Source: Protula sp. h YS-2021 (taxonomy: Eukaryota; Annelida; Polychaeta; Sabellida; Serpulidae). Taken from it: a DNA stretch of 64,000 nt. Below, one piece after another: positions 63,412 to 64,000 of the stretch. The stretch is from NCBI GenBank assembly GCA_949752745.1, contig OX457027.1, forward strand, positions 77,121,214 through 77,185,213, written 5' to 3'. Each line of letters begins with the position of its first letter. The first letter of the stretch is position 1. Position numbers and translations under genes: made by a program. The notes beneath the pieces were generated by a model. It was not told where the DNA came from. It saw nothing but the letters and a program-made list of their open reading frames with translations, and made no database searches.

Positions 63412-64000
63412 AGGCTCGAGCAACAGATACAATGACTTATCATATCTGCCAGCTCATTTGTATTGGACTCGTATATATATGAGCTTAGTTATCCCTGGTT
63501 ACAAACTAGAATGGTCAGTGCACATGATCATCGTATGATTCTCACCGACAATACATTACGTAGTTTTTGTGTCTGTTCGTGGAGAGTTTATCGTGTTGAC
63601 CGTGTCATACATTATATAAAAAAGGGGGTGAGTCTCCTTTCAAGACCGTTTTCACTATCGAGCAGCGAAAATTAACCTTAGACCACATAGATTTCGATTC
63701 TGAATATGTATATAAAAATTCAGAATTCTGTAAAAGTCTGTTAAAAATCATGCCAAATTATCAGTTGTGTCAAAACTACAGAGAGCACAACTTTTGACAT
63801 GTATAAATAACAGTAAACAGTCTGAAGCCGAGAAAACGTGCATTTAAGGTTGCCTCAGTACTCGGCCAAGTCGCAACATTGAATCTGATTGTAACATTGT
63901 TTTGATTGGTCGCCACCACAGTTCATCCTTGATGTAATGTTGAATAGGCCTTGGATAAGCAATGATGTGTGGGCGTTGGTTCTGCCCGCAAAAATCCATT
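63412..64000. other. TRIM upstream region and ACGTTG-type repeat, unit 3
   Basis: Homologous to 28050-28320 joined directly to 29171-29461. The 846-bp element of unit 1 is missing, and TATGTA remains at 63705-63710. The window ends inside intron 14 of unit 3. Confidence 0.7.

Noticed and set aside
61467..63443. 658-aa form of TRIM copy 2 with a Tyr-rich N-terminus resembling a membrane segment
   Set aside because: The extra 41 codons translate the AT microsatellite and splice tract; copy 1 lacks them and an acceptor lies just before Met-Ala-Ser.

Overview
This is eukaryotic, intron-rich, AT-rich DNA from an invertebrate animal. The evidence is exons with consensus GT/AG borders, a TRIM-type RING/B-box gene, a LINE reverse-transcriptase relic, TA- and 8-bp-duplicating DNA transposons, and many micro- and minisatellites. 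I cannot name the species. The large TRIM/NHL-like gene and the repeat style fit a marine bilaterian such as a lophotrochozoan or invertebrate deuterostome, but that is a guess. There are no bacterial-type operons.

The backbone is one locus: a homologue of GPATCH1 (G-patch domain protein 1, a spliceosome-associated protein), + strand, with a TRIM-like gene nested antisense in one of its introns. The locus is broken into four tandem units. Unit 0 (about 3.8-15.1 kb) holds exon 1 (3868-3937) and exon 2 (14730-14859), separated by 10.8 kb of repeats, and ends at a 200-N gap. Unit 1 (15.3-35.6 kb) holds spacer, a shredded exon 2, exons 3-9 and 12-14, the TRIM gene (26090-27943, minus), and exons 15-18 ending at 34216. 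Unit 2 (35.6-48.6 kb) holds a 1012-bp spacer duplication and only the last four exons (42051-45355). Unit 3 (48.6 kb to the window end) holds spacer, exons 3-14 including exons 10 and 11, and a second TRIM gene (61467-63320, minus). Its 3' exons would lie beyond the window.

No GPATCH1 unit reads through intact. Several frame breaks are shared by the copies, so they arose before duplication or are systematic consensus errors. Others are private: unit 1 lacks exons 10-11 and 13 codons of exon 12; unit 3 lacks 27 codons of exon 3 and has a new stop in exon 8; unit 2 has a 7-bp deletion. The two TRIM ORFs are both intact (617 aa) and nearly identical, except for one diverged stretch in the linker.

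The window is also a record of transposition. Comparing units gives empty sites, target-site duplications and one probable excision footprint. A further group of repeats has no obvious class. Its members share one plan: an end hairpin, a GTCCGT-type tract, often an ATATCTC(GAGAACG) box, an internal tandem array, and a complementary far end. This is the best candidate here for something under-described. The possibility that the units are uncollapsed haplotypes must be tested before any biological reading.
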